From the NCBI GenBank assembly GCA_949825065.1, contig OX463846.1, positions 11,714,177 to 11,778,176 of the forward strand: a stretch of 64,000 bases of DNA, in the 5' to 3' direction. Made by a program: the position numbers and the translations under genes. This document shows positions 1-9,935 of the stretch, piece after piece. Positions within the stretch are counted from its first letter, which is position 1, and each line of letters begins with the position of its first letter. A model generated the notes under the pieces. The model was not told the origin of the DNA. It was given only the letters and a program-made list of their open reading frames with translations, and searched no databases. Origin of the DNA: Odontocerum albicorne. Lineage: Eukaryota; Arthropoda; Insecta; Trichoptera; Odontoceridae.

Positions 1-495
1 TGTTGAGTTTTTGGTCGCTTCGGACGACTTTCACTGGCTTCTCTCCACTCAGCTTACTGCCGATTTGATTCCGGAGTATAGTGCTGGATCCAAGTTTTAT
101 CCATTGTCACATACCGATGCAAAAACTCCTGTTTATTTCGCGTAAACAGTGCTCTGAATCATCGATGCGTTGTTGTTTCTGTTCCATTGTGAGCAAATGC
201 GGCACCCATTTTGAAAAAAGCTTTATCATGCAAAATAGTGTAAACAGTACCAAATGATATCTTCAGGATGTCAGCTGATCACGCAACTTTACTTTGCAAT
301 TTTCCATCCTGATTTTGAGGGTTTTTTTTTATGTTTTCTGGTGTAACAGCCTCATTTGGAGGACCAGAGCGTTCAGCATCATTTGTGGCTGTACCGCGTT
401 TGAAATCAGCATGCCACCGACAAAATTGTTTTCGACGGAGCAGAGCCCGGATAACACTTTTCAAGCCATCGCTGAGTTGTGAATTATGAACGGTA
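1..495 (-). pseudogene. mariner-A transposase remnant (N-terminal and first catalytic region)
   Basis: Minus-strand translation gives the N-terminal helix-turn-helix region of a mariner transposase. It runs KSVIRALLRRKQF, then HADFKRG, NDAERSG and NEAVTPENIKK. An internal deletion joins RRKQF directly to the HADFKRG block. The frame then breaks near 279. Past the break, at about 60-130, the peptide RYVTMDKTWIQHYTPESNRQ appears; its D is the first catalytic aspartate of the D,D34D triad, with K where E is usual. A stop follows directly after that peptide. The protein would have cut and pasted its own element; this copy cannot encode it. Confidence 0.8.
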
Positions 496-729
496 TTTTT
501 TTCTCAATAAAAATGAATGTTTTATCAACACACGAAATTCGGTTTTTTCCGTTGTTTTGAAAATAGCAAAAGTAGCGTCACTAAAATCACTGTAACTCAA
601 TGACACAATGTCGGAATGTCACGAAAGTTTGACATGTAACTTCTAAAGGCTGGTACTAACTGAGAATGGTATGGATTTCTTATCATAGGCGCTATCTGTT
701 GGAGTCCCGGTACTTATTAATCGATGTGT
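1..729 (-). mobile_element. mariner-A transposon, cut by the window edge
   Basis: A mariner/Tc1-superfamily DNA transposon lies on the minus strand. Its 5' end is at position 729, followed by a TA at 730-731 that fits the usual TA target duplication. The terminal block (about 697-729) matches both ends of the element at 46120-46636, whose inverted repeats contain AATAAGTCCCGGGACT. The untranslated stretch 500-729 is also shared with that copy. The 3' part lies outside the window. Family membership rests on the TA target, the terminal repeat and the transposase remnants inside. Confidence 0.8.
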
Positions 730-731
730 TA

Positions 732-1108
732 AGTAGGAACCCTTGTATATGTAGATATGGTCAAGCTTGGCATGATAAGTGAACTATATTAAAAAGGAAG
801 ACAAATTGGATGATTCTCTTTCACTGTCAAATACAAATTTATAGGTTTCCTCGATAGAATCAAATCATCGAAATATTTCGACTGACAAATGCTTGAACTG
901 CAAATCAAGATTTTGATTTATATTTTGAACATTTATCTTGATACTGAGTTGATAAATATTTTGAACATTTGTCTTACTATGCATTAATGGGTCGTCGTCG
1001 TGGCTTGACTTCGTAGTCGAGGATCCTCTTGTCAATCCAAGTTCAAGTTTTGTTTTAATGAGTGAGTTGTTGCATACCAGCGAAATCACCGGCGACATCG
1101 CTGTACTG
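732..1108. other. Unassigned AT-rich DNA
   Basis: No gene or known element was recognised. A short near-duplicate of about 35 bases sits at 920-980, where the phrase ATATTTTGAACATTT recurs. A minus-strand open frame at 865-1098 has no family resemblance and spans that duplication. Confidence 0.5.
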
Positions 1109-1143
1109 GATCCGATGTCTCACCGAAGTGAGACAATCGGATC
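1109..1143. other. Stem-loop with CGAA loop
   Basis: GATCCGAT and TCTCAC on the left pair with GTGAGA and ATCGGATC on the right around a CGAA loop. There is a small internal mismatch (G against CA). The stem ends just upstream of the inverted PLE tail that begins near 1170. Confidence 0.6.
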
Positions 1144-1169
1144 ATACCGGTTTTAACACTGTGAAGGTT

Positions 1170-1592
1170 GAAAGACATTGTAATTTGTTTATTCCCCTTA
1201 TTTAGTCCATCTTTTTGTTCCACTGTTTATTCCACTTTATATAAAAAATCACACATTTTCAAATTCTTGCAAATTAATAGTAACGAAAATAAATTGGACA
1301 GACTGGATGCTCTGGAAATATCCAAGTCACTAGATTGCGATGAACAACTGGCAACTACATACATTCCCAAATCTCACCGCTGCTTGCTGAAGTTGTTTCC
1401 TGCCTCCCTCCACTCATATTCCCCAACCCGATTTTTTTATCGTTAGACGCGTATGCATGTCGATACCAGTTCGAACATAATTCAGTCTTGTTTATGCTCC
1501 CCTGATGAAGAAATGAAATCCTTGAAACCGGTATGGTTATACTGTTGTCTAAAGTGGATGAAACAGTGTTTGACTAAACAAATAAGTGTTTT
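1170..1592 (+). mobile_element. PLE-1 fragment with inverted tail at its left end
   Basis: Positions 1170-1245 carry the PLE-1 tail on the minus strand (ATTGTAATTTGTTTATTCC). From about 1246 the same family runs on the plus strand. It encodes NKLDRLDALEISKS, the C-terminal end of the GIY-YIG endonuclease region seen in the better copies at 14690 and 26210. The 3' tail follows at 1495-1590, with CTGATGA at 1502-1508, GAAA at 1524-1527, and GTGTTTGACTAAACAAAT closing it. The reading frame is broken. The head-to-head layout is shared with the copies near 21205, 33330 and 34780. Confidence 0.6.
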
Positions 1593-1730
1593 TTTTTATA
1601 TTTCTCTTTTTGAAGATATGACCGAAGTCAGTGAAGTCTGAAGTGAATAGATATGGCCGAAGTCATAGGTATCCTTATACCACCGAACACTAGGCGGAAA
1701 AAAATATCCTGTGAGATTCGAGCATAGTGG

Positions 1731-1900
1731 CACATGTATACCATCACGCATTTCCTTGTTGGAGTAGGCAGAAAGTATAAAGCGCCAAATTTTCCTTTAA
1801 CATTTCTTTACTTTTTCACATCCTTAAATCTTCGTGTGTAGCTGTACATATAGCTCCATCAATTTTTCTTACGACTAGTTACATATTGTATTATATATTA
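1731..1900 (-). mobile_element. LINE-B 3' end fragment
   Basis: The segment opens on the plus strand with ATACCATCACGCATTTCC and GTTGGAGTAGGCAGAAAG. That is the hallmark 3' end (reverse-complemented) of the LINE-B family, also present at 37436, 44100, 49405 and 51505. Only the degraded tail is left. Confidence 0.5.
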
Positions 1901-1924
1901 CACTTTAGTTGTTTATATTATAAC

Positions 1925-2240
1925 ATGGTCATGTTGCAATCTTTTCCAACCAATCAGAAATATATTAATAAGAAAATACGACAAACAAAAAAGATAATTT
2001 CCATCAAACAAAGTAATAATACTTTATGATTATAATGATACGTTATGTAAAGCATTATATTATAGTACGCTTTCATTCTAAACAGTACAATCTGCCGAGT
2101 TTCATACCACATGGCAATGTATTCCAACCAACCAGAAATATGTTTTAGAGGCCTAAAGTGAAAATCAGACTGGGATCCTTTTTCAAAAATTCCAAAGTAA
2201 ATCGAACCTGTAACCGTTGTGTAGTGTAGTGATGTGTGCA
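1925..2240 (-). mobile_element. SINE-1 relics (two partial copies)
   Basis: TTGCAATCTTTTCCAACCAATCAGAAATA at 1934-1962 and TGGCAATGTATTCCAACCAACC at 2112-2133 are reverse complements of the SINE-1 tail. The second copy continues through the body (AGTGAAAATCAGACTGGGATCC) towards a degraded tRNA-like head near 2195-2215 (ATCGAACCTGTAACC). Confidence 0.55.
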
Positions 2241-2440
2241 ATAAATGTGTAACACAATACAATTATAATTTCACTTCAGTTTTCAATAAGGTAACCATAA
2301 TTCACAACACTTCTTTTTTAAAACATACAATAATTTATCGTCAATTAATTCTTCAGCGGTAGAAAATTTTCGTTTTAAGGTCAACATGAATATTAAATAG
2401 GTTCATATTCATTGAATATTCCAAAATACAGAAAGATCTA

Positions 2441-2678
2441 CAGTACCCGGTGGTAAGTAATACACATCGGGCTTAAGAAAGAGACTGTCGGTCATAATCG
2501 GATAACTTCGGCTTTGTAGTGTCGTCTCTGTCCCTAGAACGCTTGACAACTACTGACAAGTCGCGACGGAATACGTGTATGAATGACAGAGACGACGCTC
2601 TATAAAGCCGAAGTTAGCCGATTTAGGCCGACAGTCTTTTTCTTAAGCCCGATGTGTATTACTTATCACCGGGTACTG
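2441..2678. mobile_element. Palindromic MITE with TA target (pogo-like ends)
   Basis: A 238-bp element begins CAGTACCCGGTGGTAAG and ends with the reverse complement (CCGGGTACTG). It is flanked by TA on both sides. The inverted repeats run about 95 bases each and nearly meet in the middle. TA targets with CAGT termini suggest a Tc1/mariner/pogo-type nonautonomous element. No transposase sequence is inside. Confidence 0.75.
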
Positions 2679-2990
2679 TACCTACGAGTTTACCTTATAC
2701 GTTGTTCTTAGATATACCTAAATACATACTGTTTAGTTTATAGAAAAACTGTAGAGAGCAGACTACCTTAACAGTCACCAGAAATATTGATAAAGAATAA
2801 GATGTATTATATTGTATCATTGTATTTTATAACAGTTTCGTTGTATACACTATGACCTGGCGAATTATAGCCAACCAGAAAGGTGTAAGACAAGCCTTTA
2901 ATGCAAACCATACTACAACCCTTTATATTTAAAATCTAGGTACCTAAACAGTCATCTTATTAACTAGGCCAATGGGGTTGTTGAAGATGT
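2679..2990. other. Unassigned DNA with a SINE-1 tail scrap
   Basis: There is no gene here. Positions 2850-2895 contain a short SINE-1-like tail (GACCTGGCGAATTATAGCC followed by AACCAGAAAGG) on the minus strand. The rest is unrecognised. Confidence 0.4.
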
Positions 2991-3115
2991 CTTGGATCAG
3001 ACATTGCCAATCCGCGGCCTGCGGCTGCATGCGGCCCGCTTTGGTGTTTTATGTGGCCCGCGAGCTGTTTATTTTTTATAAATCATGAAAGATATCACGA
3101 CCTAATAATAATCAC

Positions 3116-3311
3116 GACCTCCGTGGCCTGGTGGTAACACACTTGTCTGCCGATCCGGAGGCTGTGGGTTCGATCCCCGCTGGAACCCAGATTTTTTAAA
3201 ATAGGATTCCAGTCTGGTTAACACTTAGGGCCTATAAAAAAATCATATTTCTGGTTGGTTGGAAGAGATTGCCACATGGCAATAAACTCGCCAGGTCAAA
3301 AAAAAAAAAGA
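3116..3311 (+). mobile_element. SINE-1, best copy
   Basis: A tRNA-derived SINE. The A-box-like TGGCCTGGTGG (3124-3134) and B-box GGTTCGATCCC (3168-3178) form an internal RNA polymerase III promoter. The body contains GGATTCCAGTCTGG. The tail at 3250-3294 runs through GGTTGGTTGGAAGAGATTGCC to AATAAACTCGCCAG and then A-rich sequence. The tail matches the 3' end of LINE-A (59794-59838). Confidence 0.8.
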
Positions 3312-3562
3312 TATAGCGATAAAATATAGTTATTTAAAAATAAAAACACGCTAGATTTTCAACACTTAGAAGAAGATTCGTATAAAAACCTTATTTAAAA
3401 GTAATCCGATATAATATTACTCGTATATAAAAAAATTAAAAGAAATCTCAATAAAGGTGCATATGTATTTAATTTTTACGTGAAAAAGGTATCCAAAAGA
3501 ATACTTACATAATTATTTTATTATAAATTCATATAATGTGAATTATATTTATCAATAAAATC

Positions 3563-3765
3563 TCCGTCCTCCGTGACGTAGGTGGTAAGGTGCCAGTTTC
3601 CCAGCCCACAGGTTACGGGAATCAAATCCCGATGGAAGCCAGATTTTTTAAAAAGGATTCCAGTCAAGTTTTCACTTAAGGCCTTTTTAACATCTTTCTG
3701 TTTGTTCGGAAGAGATATATTCGGAAGTATACAACAAAAATGTAATACAATACAAAAAAAAACAA
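3563..3765 (+). mobile_element. SINE-1, diverged copy
   Basis: It starts CCTCCGTGACGTAGGTGG, has a degraded B box (GGGAATCAAATCCCG) and the shared body AAGGATTCCAGTC. The tail is TTGTTCGGAAGAGATATATTC, ending in a TACAATACAAAAAAA stretch. Confidence 0.65.
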
Positions 3766-3770
3766 TTTGA

Positions 3771-3885
3771 GAATTGGTCTACACATGGTTCAGTGCTTGT
3801 CCCACGAACCCCGGGTTCGATTCCCGGTGGGGTCACAATTTTCCTCTATAGTGATTCCGGACTGGTAAGATCGAATGTATCTAAA
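3771..3885 (+). mobile_element. SINE-2 (second tRNA-derived family)
   Basis: A strong B box (GGTTCGATTCCCGGTGGGG) follows a degraded tRNA-like head. The body then differs from SINE-1 (AGTGATTCCGGACTGGTAAG). Related copies lie near 32236 and 56885. Confidence 0.5.
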
Positions 3886-4056
3886 ATATCATTTGGTAGC
3901 GTTTTGTAGCAGCCTGTTAATAACAGGGTATACTTGACACATTCCTCGTGGGATAATAGTGATACAATAAAATACGAAACAGCGCTATATAAACCAGGGC
4001 CAATAGGAGCACGGTACCTCGTTTTCAGGCATTCATATTTTGATATGCCTGATAAA

Positions 4057-4246
4057 TAACGACCTCTGTGGCCTGGTGATAAGACGCTTGTCTGACGATC
4101 CGGAGGTTGCAGGTTCGATCCCCGCTGGAATCCACATTTTTTTATATAGAATTCCAGTCTGGATTTCACTTAGGGCCCATTAAAACATCTTTCTGGTTTG
4201 TTGGAAGAGATTGCCACATGGCAATAAACTCGCCAGACAAAAAAAT
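4057..4246 (+). mobile_element. SINE-1 copy
   Basis: The A-box-like TGGCCTGGTGA is at 4069-4079 and the B box GGTTCGATCCC at 4112-4122. The body has GAATTCCAGTCTGG. The tail GTTGGAAGAGATTGCCACAT is followed by AATAAACTCGCCAG and a short A run. It abuts the right part of the hAT-like element. Confidence 0.8.
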
Positions 4247-4489
4247 ATTTGCGGCCCACGAGCCTTTACTTATACCGGTTTTGGCACGCAGTCCGAAAAG
4301 GTTGGCCACCCCTGCCTTAAAATATAAATATCTATTGTGTTTGAAAAACATTGGTGACAAGATTATATAAGGTCCTTGGGAGTGTTTCGTTTCGAAACAT
4401 TGCAGTATTCATCTTCAATGAAATTTGTTTGAAATCAACATCGCTATCACAACCCATCACATCGGCAATGCCTGATATACTGATAATGT

Positions 4490-5230
4490 AACATGGTATG
4501 GTCTGCTCATTGGTGTGTTTTTTAATTGCAATAGTTTTATTGTTATTGCGTAATAGTAAATGAATCGATAATCTTTATTTTTCGTTAACGTTTGTCTTCT
4601 CGAGTAATATTTCAATTGGATCGATCTTTCAAGTGTTTGAAATATGGCATGTGTGATTTATTCAAATTTTGGAAACGCTTGAAGACAGCCCGTTTTGGGG
4701 TAAAAATAATATGATTTTATATAACCACTACGCACATACGAGTACACTATACGCACCCTACACCGAATGTGCTTTTATCACATATTGGAAGGTCTTCTTT
4801 CTTTCTTTCGATGGTCCTACTGCCCATATCGAGCTTTGGCCTCCGTCAATCTTCGCCACCAACTCCTCCTGTCTTTCGCCACGACTCTCCAATCCTGCGC
4901 CTGCAGCAGACGGGTTGCGTCCCTCTCAACTTCGTCCTCCCATCGCAGCTTTGGCCTGCCTACTCTCCTTCCACCATTGGAAGTTCTACAAAGGTTTATT
5001 TGTGGTCTTCGTAAATTTTATATATTTTCTTAAAATATGCAGGTGCAAAGAATTACCTAATTTAATGGCCACAGTCACCACCTTCCTATCCTTATACTCA
5101 ACTTATATATTTTAGTAGTATTTTTAACCTATAAATAAAAGTGGTGTCGAATCCTAAGTAAGAGCGCCCTATAGACGAATATGATATCTAAACAACGCTA
5201 TATATTATAATTTTTCCTTTTATTATTATT
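4490..5230. repeat. Dispersed repeat E, copy 1 (interrupted)
   Basis: Segments 4490-4795 and 5085-5230 align with 9490-9935. Shared landmarks are GTTTGAAATATGG, a TGAAGAC motif, CCGAATGTG followed by TCACATAT, TTTTTAACCTATAAATA and a CCCT-TA-AAC-GCGCT pattern near 5170. Copy 1 is split by the LINE fragment at 4796-5035. The element type is unknown. Confidence 0.6.
4817..4998 (-). pseudogene. Non-LTR retrotransposon ORF2 C-terminus
   Basis: The minus-strand frame reads NGGRRVGRPKLRWEDEVERD, then LLQAQDWRVVAKDRRSWWRR and LTEAKARYGQ before a stop at 4817-4819. RVGRPKLRWEDEV followed by a W-AKDRRSWW block and a short EAKA end is typical of the last segment of many insect LINE ORF2 proteins. The fragment is 5'-truncated and sits inside repeat E. 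Confidence 0.7.
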
Positions 5231-6140
5231 ACTATACAAAGAACCATAAAACCAAATTAGTGATTAGGGTCTATAATTTATGCGTATTGTCAATCTTATG
5301 AACGGTAGATAATTGTTTTTCGATATCCTCGAAGTCTTGTTCTTCGTGACATTATTGATTCATATGATACTCCCCAACATCTTCAAATTGGCACAGACAA
5401 GATTCTTGTGGTGAGACAACAGTTTGTCCTACTCCATATACCAAGCCTTAATGTCAATAACAACTCTTGAGTAGGGATGAATCTCGCTGTTTATCGTCGT
5501 AAGTGTGAATGTGTTAGATATATGTACTACCTTACAAGAGATATCGAAACCTTTGTCGGCGAACTTCTATTCATACTAGAAATTGTTTTTTTTTATGTTC
5601 CGTCTGTTAAAAGCTTGGATACGGAAATTGTCATATTAATTTTATCACTATCGTTTATTTAAGTATTTGATAAAAAAAAGTCACGTCTAATAGCTTGTTA
5701 GAAATGAAAAAAATAACCTGTTATCGTTAATTAATACCACTGTAATAAAGATTTCCGTAAAATGTTTCAAGGGCTGAATATATTAATACTATAGAACTAT
5801 CTTACGATAAATTTATTTGGATTTTAGATTTGACACAAAACCTGACAATCATTTCCTTCACATGTATTTGAAATTCTTGAGTATTTTTTTTTAATCATGA
5901 TTTTTACACCCAGTGAGTTACTTAGAGTCAGTGAGTTACTTAGATCAATCAATAAATAATTACGAATATGGTTGAAGAAACTATAAAAAATACCACTATT
6001 AATGGACTTCGTCATATTGATTGGTCTTTTGAAGTTTGTGGTCTTACCGCATGAAATAATACACTTTCTATTGAGTTGAAAATACTGAAGAAATACAAGT
6101 TTTTATGTTTTTTTTTATGTTGATACTTTTTGAGAAATGT
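5231..6140. other. Featureless AT-rich DNA
   Basis: I see no gene or element. The only structure is an 18-base tandem duplication (CAGTGAGTTACTTAGA) near 5911-5946. Confidence 0.6.
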
Positions 6141-6164
6141 TACTATACTACTCGTATACGCATA

Positions 6165-6272
6165 TGGTGTGCGCGCGCCGGCAGAGTGAGGCGTGTGCGC
6201 GGGCTGGTAAGTGCATCACTTGTGAGTGTAATGTAATGAATCTGGTAAGTTCGTCACTTGCACTTACCATAT
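6165..6272. other. GC-rich patch with inverted repeat
   Basis: A CG-rich stretch (GTGCGCGCGCCGGC) is followed by TGGTAAGTGCA (6205-6215) and its exact reverse complement TGCACTTACCA about 50 bases downstream. A near copy of the left arm lies between them. This could be part of a small inverted-repeat element. Confidence 0.35.
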
Positions 6273-6299
6273 ACTAGAAATTATACTGGATGCACGCCA

Positions 6300-7290
6300 T
6301 TCGTTATTTAATCTTTTACATTATTATTATATTAATTTTAAAATATCCGGTCTACTTTTGGTTCATAATAATCAACTGTTACAAAGTAGCTTAAGAGCCA
6401 TTGGATGACTAAGATTACTAAACGGGATATTATTATTTTTTATTATTGTGGTTTTTTTAATTGTTTCATCGGAATTACTTCTCATCATTAGTTAACAATA
6501 TGTTCTGCGTTTGCGATGTTACAATGTAACAGTCATTATATTGTATTATCTCGTTCGTGACAGTCACGCCTGGCAGAAGTGACTGGGCAGTTTAGGTTAA
6601 TATTTGAATCATCAGTATTTATGGACGATATTAAATAAACTAGTTGCCATACTTCATTTGGCTCAAAAATTACCACAAATAGCGAAAAATTATTTATGTT
6701 TTAGCAAGAATATTCCTTTTGATAATTTGTTTTAAAATTAATTTAAAAACATGAACTGATCAAATTAAGTTATCTTAACATTTCATTAATAAATTCTCAA
6801 CATATTTTCGAACTAAAACTAAAACAAAACAACATTGAACGTTCTAAAAGTTGCATCTTTTTAAAAAGATCGTAGAATTAATATATTAACTCTGAGGATC
6901 ATTTCATATTCAAATTTATTTATTTTCAATTTTTAAACCAAAATTTAAAAATAAATATTTTGTTCAATATTTTTTTATATTATACGAGTATATCCATTTA
7001 CTTTTTTCTCATCGTTCATGTTTCCATTCCATACAGTGCTATGGAAAATACTAGACTGTTTTCTTTAGACTGACGATTATTTGATATATAATATGATTGC
7101 ACAAATCAATTCAACACTTCTCGATATATGTGTGCTAAGTTGGCGCTGTTACTTACAGTTAAAAATTATGTCAAACAAACGTCCCAAACTCTCAAATTCA
7201 TGTTTAGCTAATCCAAATGTTTTTGAATACGGCTTAAGATAGTTAAAAAAGATACAGGTCACCTTGATGCAAAGGTCATAGTATGCAAAA
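6300..7290. other. Featureless AT-rich DNA
   Basis: No coding or repeat signature was recognised in this kilobase apart from one TACGAGTA octamer at 6983. Confidence 0.6.
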
Positions 7291-7295
7291 ATCAT

Positions 7296-7326
7296 CAGCA
7301 CCACCAATAAGTCATTGGTGGTGCTG
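7296..7326. other. Perfect 13-bp hairpin
   Basis: CAGCACCACCAAT, a 5-base loop and ATTGGTGGTGCTG form a perfect stem. A T-run follows at 7329-7334, but in a eukaryotic intergenic setting I do not call it a terminator. Confidence 0.6.
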
Positions 7327-7519
7327 AATTTTTTTATTAATTGAGTATTGATATATTTATTGTGAATACACCACAAGAACGTGTGCAAATGATGTATATG
7401 TTAATTAAATAGGTTATTCGCATAAGTCAGAATGTCTCTTATCTGATAAGGAATCAGCAGACCGTGGGGCTGGAAACTGCTGCGTTATCATCAACGCACA
7501 GATAGCAGAATAATAATAA

Positions 7520-7905
7520 CAATAATCAATGGCACTACAGCCCATTGTGGGCCCCGGCCTCCTCCAGCAGTCGTCGCCATTCCCTTCTATTCTGAGATGC
7601 ATTCCTCCAGCCCCTGATGCCAATCACGCTAGCATCACTCTGCACCCCATCCATCCACCTGAGCTTTGGTCTATCCACGCTACGTCTTCCTTGGAGCTTG
7701 GAAAAGAGTACCTTGTTAGGAATTCTCTCTTCTCCCATTCTTGCCACACGCCCCGCCCAAAGTAGCCTTCCAATTTTGATGTATTTTATAGTATAATGTT
7801 GGGCTCTTTGTATATGCTGTATAACTCCTCATTATATCTCACTCTCCAAGATCCATTTTCCTGTATGGGTCCGAATATTTTTCTGAGTATTTATTACAGA
7901 TAACA
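7520..7905 (-). pseudogene. Non-LTR retrotransposon ORF2 C-terminus
   Basis: The minus strand from about 7880 encodes LRIFGPIQENGSWRVRYNEE and LYSIYKEPNII. After a frameshift it continues MGEERIPNKVLFSKLQGRRS, DRPKLRWMDGVQSDA and NRREWRRLLEEAGAHNGL, ending near 7535. This order (GPIQENGSWRVRYN-ELY, ARMGEERIPNK, RPKLRWMD, EWRRLLEEA-AH-GL) is the standard C-terminal end of a common insect LINE ORF2. It would lie downstream of the reverse transcriptase, which is absent here. The copy is 5'-truncated and frameshifted. Confidence 0.75.
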
Positions 7906-7929
7906 GAAGCATTAGCGAAATTCTTGAAG

Positions 7930-8360
7930 TCTAACAAACTGGATGACCCCAGGCATTCTTTGAATAACCATCAGCCCCTAGGTTGAAATCCAGGCACAGT
8001 TTTACTTTATAACAGCCAGCTTACGTTGCCAAGATCAACAAGTGTTTACAAATATCAGGCCCCCAAGGGGCTGGATTTTGCCTGTAGAGGTCTTACCACC
8101 TGGCTATGAACTGCCCTAGAGGACCTGTAAATCTTACTCGGCTCCGAACAGGAATCGGGAGAATCAAGGAAAATATACCAAAATGCGGAATATTTCGTGG
8201 TGAATTGATTCTCCGTATCTGCTGTAATTAGTACATGCGATAGTTACTGCAGTGGCTGAGGATCCTGGTGTCTTGCACCAAAGAAGAATTCATTCTTGGA
8301 ACGCTCAGTGCTATCCAGGTGACAGAGTATTGCGCGATATAAATTGAGTGCATTTGACAC
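7930..8360 (+). pseudogene. Non-LTR retrotransposon C-terminal relic
   Basis: The plus strand near 8110-8200 reads RGPVNLTRLRTGIGRIKENI followed by PKCGIFRGE. The RLRTG-GR-N-KCG pattern matches the end of many LINE ORF2 proteins. Upstream DDPRHSLNNHQPLG may be the preceding segment. The frames are broken. Confidence 0.45.
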
Positions 8361-9004
8361 AATAAGAAGATCTCACTTTTTCAAACACTTACATTTAGAA
8401 ACAGCAGTTCTTAATGTTGACATCGAGTTTTGGCATTACGGCAACACACGTATTGTGTCTATCTCACCAAAATTAATTTATGTGTCGCTCTTGACGTCAT
8501 ATTCGTCTAATAATGTTAGTAAAATACATTGTTATGCAACCTTTGGACAGTTATTTAACTCTGAATCATAAAATGTCTATATTATAATTTTTGGCATAGG
8601 ACTGGGTAGAATAATTTTTAATATTTTCATTTTTACTGGTTGCATCTCTGGATCTGGATGCCTTAATGCTTGTTTACAGAGAAATAATGGCATGACAACA
8701 TAATATAAAGTGAAGATAGATTACTTTAAACATGTATTAGATCTGTAATGATATGTATTATTGATTATGCGTATTATTCCAGGTTTCAAGCACTACTGTG
8801 GAAGCCAGACGTGATTTGTTCTTCTCTGCTTGAGTTTTTAAAATAAATTGGGATTTAAAATATTATTGACTTTGCACCGATGGGCATTGGATTTGGATAT
8901 AACTGGTATAAATAAGAGCTCTAGATATGTTATATGGTTAATCAATCCAATAATCTATCCCATTGAAACCATTGTTTAATATTTAAAGAATGAATAAGAT
9001 GGAA
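8361..9004. other. Featureless DNA
   Basis: I recognised nothing. The open frame at 8344-8571 starts at the edge of the LINE relic and has no family signature. Confidence 0.5.
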
Positions 9005-9310
9005 GTATCTGTCATTTATCGTTTGCGGACAAGCCACTGCGTGGCGACTTGTCACCTTTACAGAGTGGATATTGTGGAGAAAGTGATCTGGATGATGAAA
9101 CTATAGAACACGTATTTTTCGGTTGTCCTTTGCGAGATAGGTTTGATTTACTAAAAACCATATCTTTGCCGCGTCCAATGAATGTTGCGTTTATTCTTTC
9201 GTCGAGGAACTTTTCCATGTATAGATCGATTGTTAATTTGTTTAAGCTTAATCAGTTGAACTTTGAAGTATCTAGAATTGTCATTTTTTTATTGGTTTTA
9301 TTATATTGAT
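9005..9310 (+). pseudogene. Non-LTR retrotransposon C-terminal zinc-knuckle relic
   Basis: One frame reads RLRTSHCVATCHLYR. A shifted frame continues YCGESDLDDETIEHVFFGCP and LRDRFDLLK. RLRT-H followed by CGE-DETIEHVFF-CP is the cysteine-histidine motif near the C-terminus of many arthropod LINE ORF2 proteins. There is at least one frameshift near 9060, so the copy is dead. Confidence 0.6.
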
Positions 9311-9489
9311 TGATATAATTTCATAGCGTATTTAATTTGGTAGCACAACTCATTCTAGTTTGGGTGGAATGCCTATTTAAAAAAAACATTTTTGACTATT
9401 TAAGCATTCCTGAAGATGTGCACAATACTCTTTGATATTTAGTCTATTTCTTGGTTGATTTTAGTCAATATCAATGCATTATTTGTCAT

Positions 9490-9935
9490 TACAACCTGTT
9501 TTTTTTTATTATTGTAATAGTTATATAATTATGGCGTAATATTTAACGAATTGGGTCTTTATTTTTTTAACGTTCATTTTCTCTGGTGTCTTTCAATTGA
9601 ATCGATCTAAGTCCGCTTCAAAATGTTTGAAATATGGGGGACGTGTACAACTTAAGGAAGCATTTGAAGACGACCCTTTTTGAAAGTCGTATCAAAATTA
9701 TTGTATATACACAAACATTACGGGCCACCTAAAGCCGAATGTGTTACTTTCACATATCTGAAGACCTAATAAGGATTCTTTGGAGTTTGTCTTGTTAATT
9801 GGTTTTCAATATATTTTTAGTATATAAATATTAACAGTGGGTTACAATTTCAAATTATATTGCATTGAGGAGAATCTGCCCTCTAAACGGCGCTTTATAA
9901 ATTTTCATTTTACTATTATTTTTATGAAACTAGGG
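9490..9935. repeat. Dispersed repeat E, copy 2
   Basis: Uninterrupted relative of the repeat at 4490-5230. It contains TTTGAAATATGG, CATTTGAAGACGACCC, GCCGAATGTGTTACTTTCAC and GTATATAAATATTAACAGTGG in the same order. It encodes nothing recognisable. Confidence 0.6.

Larger units (their letters stand above)
2998..4314. mobile_element. hAT-like nonautonomous element, filled by SINEs
   Basis: The right end read on the minus strand is CAGGGGTGGCCAACC (4300-4314), a classic hAT-type terminus. The interior next to it has GCGGCCCACGAGCC, matching GTGGCCCGCGAGC near 3054 at the left. The left terminus near 2998-3010 is degraded and I found no matching 8-bp target duplication, so the left boundary is uncertain. 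Most of the interior is SINE insertions. Confidence 0.4.

Noticed and set aside
3124..3190. tRNA gene
   Set aside because: A and B boxes are present but the cloverleaf is incomplete, and the same head recurs with the same non-tRNA body and tail at many sites. It is a SINE.
4669..5115. 148-codon plus-strand gene
   Set aside because: Antisense shadow of the LINE C-terminal fragment plus repeat E sequence.
7329..7334. Intrinsic terminator after the 7296-7326 hairpin
   Set aside because: Hairpin plus T run fits bacterial terminators, but the window is clearly eukaryotic.
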